DNA from: CAZEQJ01 sp964514385
Lineage (GTDB): Bacteria; Bacteroidota; Bacteroidia; Cytophagales; Cyclobacteriaceae
Assembly: GCA_964514385.1 (NCBI GenBank)
Contig: CAZEQJ010000007.1
Coordinates: 62,001 to 126,000 of the forward strand
Direction of reading: 5' to 3'
Length of the DNA: 64,000 nucleotides
The position numbers and the translations under genes are program-made. This document shows, in pieces, positions 61,130 to 64,000 of the stretch. The notes beneath the pieces were generated by a model. It saw only the letters and a list, made by a program, of their open reading frames with translations. It did no database searches and was not told the DNA's origin. Position 1 is the first letter of the stretch; each line of letters starts with the position of its first letter.

Positions 61130-63001
61130 ATGAATTTCCTCTCTGTTGAAAACCTTTCCATTCGCTTTGGCGAACTGGTACTCTTTGAAAATATAAATTT
61201 CGGCCTTAATCAGGGTGACAAGGTGGCCATTGTAGGAATTAACGGGAGTGGCAAGTCAACCTTACTGAAAATTCTTGCAGGTCTGGAGGAACCTGGCGAA
61301 GGCGCATTCACCTTCCGGAATGGGATTAAGGTCGCCTACCTGTCCCAGAAACCTGAATTTGATGAGCAGGATACCGCCTATCAGGCCATTTTTTATTCCG
61401 ATCATAAGGATCTGGTGACACTCCGAAACTATCAACGCCTGAGTAGCAGGGCATCCCTGTCAGCAGAAGAACAGAAAGAAATGGAACAGCTGCTCATAGA
61501 TATGGATGCAGCAAATCTGTGGGATTATGACAGCCAGATACGTCAGATACTCGGTAAGCTGGGTGTAACGAATCTGGATCAACCTGTCGCTTCCATGTCT
61601 GGTGGCCAGCGCAAGCGTGTAGCCCTTGCAAGGGAACTGATCGCAAAGCCGGATTTTCTTATGCTCGATGAGCCTACCAACCACCTGGACGTGGAAATGA
61701 TCGAATGGCTGGAAGAGTACCTCTCAACGGCCAATACTACCTTATTAATGATTACCCACGACCGCTATTTTTTGGACCGGGTCACCAACCATATCATCGA
61801 AATTGACCGGCAGCAATTGTTTAAATATGAGGGCAACTATGCCGCATATCTGGAGCAGAAAGCGATCCGTGAAGAAAATGAAGCAGTAGAGGTGGGAAAA
61901 GCCAGAAATCTGATGAAAAAAGAGCTCGACTGGATTCGGCGGCAGCCTAAAGCCAGGGGTACCAAGGCCAAATACCGCATCGATGCCTTTCATGACCTGA
62001 AGGATAAGGCCTCAACGGATCTGTCTAAAAAAGAGCTGGAACTTAAGCAGCAGTACCGCCGTCAGGGTGGAAAAATTCTTGAAGTTGACGAACTTGGCTT
62101 TGGTTACGATGGCCGCAATATCATTCAGGATTTCTCCTACGTGTTTCGCAAAAATGAACGTGTAGGCCTGGTCGGTCCGAATGGTGCCGGTAAATCCACT
62201 TTCATAAAACTGCTCACCACAGAGTTGCCACCACGTCACGGCACAGTAGTGGCAGGCCAGAATACTGTATTTGGCCATTATCGCCAGGAAGAGCTGAGTC
62301 TCCCTCAGGATAAGAAGGTGATCGATGTAGTTAAAGAAGTAGCTGAGGTATTTCAGGCCGGGGATGGATCTAACCTGACTGCTTCACAGTTTCTGAATAC
62401 ATTTTTATTCCCACCAAAAAGGCAATATGACTTTGTATATAAGCTGAGTGGTGGAGAAAAGAGGCGCCTGCAGCTTCTGATGGTCCTGATTAAGAATCCC
62501 AATTTCCTGATCCTGGATGAGCCTACCAACGACCTGGATCTGGTTACATTAAATGTGCTCGAGGATTACCTTGAAAACTACCAGGGATGCCTGATGATAG
62601 TAAGCCACGACCGGTATTTTATGGATCGGCTGGTAGATCATTTATTCATATTGGATGGATCGGGGTATGTACATGACTATAATGGAAATTACACAGACTA
62701 CCGCCTTGAAAAACAACAGCAGGAAAAAAAGCAACCCAAAGCAGCATCCCGCGAAGCAGATATTGAAAAACCAAAAACGGACAAGCGGAAGCCTTCGTTT
62801 AAGGAAAAGCAGGAATACGAAGCATTAGGTAAAGAGCTGGAACAACTGGAAGCTGAAAAAAAATCGTTGCAGGGTTATTTATCGGACGGTAAAGGTTCAT
62901 CGGATGACTTTGCAGCATGGGGTAAACGATTAACCGAAGTCGATCAGATGATTGATGAAAAGGAATTGCGATGGCTGGAGTTGAGTGAATTAATCGAATG
63001 A
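61130..63001 (+). CDS. ABC-F family ATPase (Uup-like)
   Basis: A 623-residue soluble protein with two ATPase domains: Walker A GINGSGKST and GPNGAGKST, signatures MSGGQRKRVALAREL and LSGGEKRRLQLL, Walker B FLMLDEPTNHLD and FLILDEPTNDLD. A charged linker and a C-terminal coiled coil (about 545-623) match Uup. Acts on ribosomes or DNA by family; no membrane domain. Confidence 0.93.
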   Translation: MNFLSVENLSIRFGELVLFENINFGLNQGDKVAIVGINGSGKSTLLKILAGLEEPGEGAFTFRNGIKVAYLSQKPEFDEQDTAYQAIFYSDHKDLVTLRNYQRLSSRASLSAEEQKEMEQLLIDMDAANLWDYDSQIRQILGKLGVTNLDQPVASMSGGQRKRVALARELIAKPDFLMLDEPTNHLDVEMIEWLEEYLSTANTTLLMITHDRYFLDRVTNHIIEIDRQQLFKYEGNYAAYLEQKAIREENEAVEVGKARNLMKKELDWIRRQPKARGTKAKYRIDAFHDLKDKASTDLSKKELELKQQYRRQGGKILEVDELGFGYDGRNIIQDFSYVFRKNERVGLVGPNGAGKSTFIKLLTTELPPRHGTVVAGQNTVFGHYRQEELSLPQDKKVIDVVKEVAEVFQAGDGSNLTASQFLNTFLFPPKRQYDFVYKLSGGEKRRLQLLMVLIKNPNFLILDEPTNDLDLVTLNVLEDYLENYQGCLMIVSHDRYFMDRLVDHLFILDGSGYVHDYNGNYTDYRLEKQQQEKKQPKAASREADIEKPKTDKRKPSFKEKQEYEALGKELEQLEAEKKSLQGYLSDGKGSSDDFAAWGKRLTEVDQMIDEKELRWLELSELIE

Positions 63002-63135
63002 GATTGCACTGCCGGCTTTAGTTTAGAGGATTATTTTCATTCCACCCAAACGAAATGGTTGTGCCTTTCGTTGACATTTATGTACACAGCAGGTTAGTTT
63101 TAACTATCCTGAGGCTCAAACCCATTTGTTAATCT

Positions 63136-63828
63136 ATGAAAACTGCTGCCCAATATATCGAATCAGGTGTTGCATTGTGTAATGCCTCAAAGTTTAAGGA
63201 GGCTCACCGCCTTTTTGAGAAGGCCATGACGCTATTTCCCTCTGACCGAAGCATTTTATATAACCTTATCAAAGTGCAGGCAAGACTTGACATGATGGAC
63301 GAAGCTTTGGTCAATATGGAGAAGCTAGTGCAAATAGATCCGGATAACGCTGAAATACTGAGTGAGCGTGGTGTATTATTTTTTCACATGAAAAAATACG
63401 ATGAAGCACTCGCTGATCTTGATTACGCTGTCAAGCTTGATCCTGAAAATCCCTTCAGGTACAGCAGCAGGGCATGGGTGAGAGCAAAAGCCGGTAATAC
63501 CCTGGGTGCTATCGCTGACTATGATAAAGCCATAGAACTCGATCCGGAAGACGCGATATCATACAACAACAAGGGATTGCTGGAACAACAGCTGGGATAT
63601 GATAAACGAGCCAGAAAAAGTTTTGAAATTGGAGATCAGCTATCCGGTGGGGAGCGTGCCGAAGCCATTGTGCCCCCAAAAAAGGATGAAACCGAAGAGG
63701 TTGCTCCAAACAAACATGAGATGACCTCCCGCTATTACCTGCAGACCATCAAATCACTGATTACATCACCTGCCGAGCGTTCGGGGTTTATCTCGTATCT
63801 TAAAAAGCAGCTGGGAGGGAAGTCATAA
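63136..63828 (+). CDS. Tetratricopeptide-repeat protein
   Basis: A 230-residue protein with about five TPR units between residues 1 and 165 (ALADLDYAVKLDPENPFRYS and AIADYDKAIELDPEDAISYN are clear) and a charged C-terminal tail. No signal peptide. A protein-protein scaffold; partner unknown. Confidence 0.88.
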   Translation: MKTAAQYIESGVALCNASKFKEAHRLFEKAMTLFPSDRSILYNLIKVQARLDMMDEALVNMEKLVQIDPDNAEILSERGVLFFHMKKYDEALADLDYAVKLDPENPFRYSSRAWVRAKAGNTLGAIADYDKAIELDPEDAISYNNKGLLEQQLGYDKRARKSFEIGDQLSGGERAEAIVPPKKDETEEVAPNKHEMTSRYYLQTIKSLITSPAERSGFISYLKKQLGGKS

Positions 63829-63849
63829 AGGCATAATCGCAAATTTTTC

Positions 63850-64000
63850 ATGGAGAATATCAAAATAGCACTTGACTGGACACCCAATACCAATCATACA
63901 GGGTTTTATGTAGCCCAAGCACTTGGTTATTATGAGGAGATGGGGCTGTTCGTTGAATTGATCACACCAGATACAGACAATTATCAGCGCTCACCTGCCA
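63850..64000 (+). CDS. NMT1/THI5-like ABC transporter substrate-binding protein, N-terminus only
   Basis: The first 50 codons read MENIKIALDWTPNTNHTGFY, then VAQALGYYEEMGLFVELITP, the typical start of thiamine-pyrimidine-precursor binding proteins. No signal peptide is visible at the ATG at 63850, unusual for a binding protein. Cut by the right edge. Confidence 0.85.
   Translation, partial: MENIKIALDWTPNTNHTGFYVAQALGYYEEMGLFVELITPDTDNYQRSPA

Overview
The window looks like a chromosomal contig from a marine-type Bacteroidota, most likely order Cytophagales (inferred). The evidence is gene content and local order (coaE-YbbR-yajC-DUF1573-YtxH-nusB, DUF4293, atpDC apart from the rest of the ATP synthase, a DnaJ with a reduced zinc finger, a kynurenine operon) and recurrent TAnnTTTG -7 elements in place of the sigma70 -10 box. 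Two runs of 10 N (7905-7914, 22971-22980) show a draft assembly. Each sits inside a gene whose frame is only restored if the N run is a placeholder.

Layout. 1-7.4 kb: dnaK (cut by the left edge), a TonB-like protein, prfC, then the minus-strand set nusB/YtxH/DUF1573/yajC/YbbR/coaE. 7.5-12.9 kb: two convergent ABC exporter half-transporters with complementary degenerate motifs, truA and DUF4293. 12.9-16.7 kb: a haao-kynU-kmo kynurenine operon and a membrane protein. 16.9-23.9 kb: a DPP-IV-type peptidase, a lipoprotein, asd, a THUMP-like methyltransferase and an exported M20 amidohydrolase. 24.0-28.2 kb: a visibly AT-rich, rearranged island read here as a polymorphic toxin/immunity locus. It holds a lipoprotein with a JAMM-like C-terminus that is frameshifted at a C8 tract, two tandem paralogous exported proteins each overlapped by a toxin-tail-like remnant, a leucine-rich-repeat gene broken by a stop, and duplicated leader sequences. 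28.3-50.3 kb: housekeeping genes (sodA, tadA, aspS, an aminotransferase, a heptose-7-phosphate kinase, a Trk/Ktr K+ transporter, hemE, an M42 peptidase, hpt, adk, obgE, grpE, dnaJ, DUF192, a NatAB-like ABC pair, a histidine kinase, atpDC, mazG). 50-57.3 kb: an NqrM-like small protein and a solitary nqrF, an alpha/beta hydrolase with MarR, a hydroxyacid dehydrogenase with a ferredoxin, and clpB. 57.4-61 kb: accessory DNA with a thioesterase, an MNT nucleotidyltransferase with a broken HEPN partner between 21-bp direct repeats, an outer-membrane-like protein, tRNA-His, two tandem GIY-YIG elements and a PIN/DUF6364 toxin-antitoxin pair. 61.1-64 kb: an ABC-F ATPase, a TPR protein and the start of an NMT1/THI5-like binding protein.

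The strongest candidate for an undescribed system is at 59.3-60.3 kb. The last 16 nt of the tRNA-His gene occur three times. Between the copies lie two nearly identical units of about 470 bp, each made of a terminator hairpin, a 98-residue GIY-YIG nuclease gene and a pair of 33-nt structured repeats. This is the footprint expected of a one-gene mobile element that inserts at the tRNA 3' end and restores it. The second is the toxin/immunity island at 24-28 kb.
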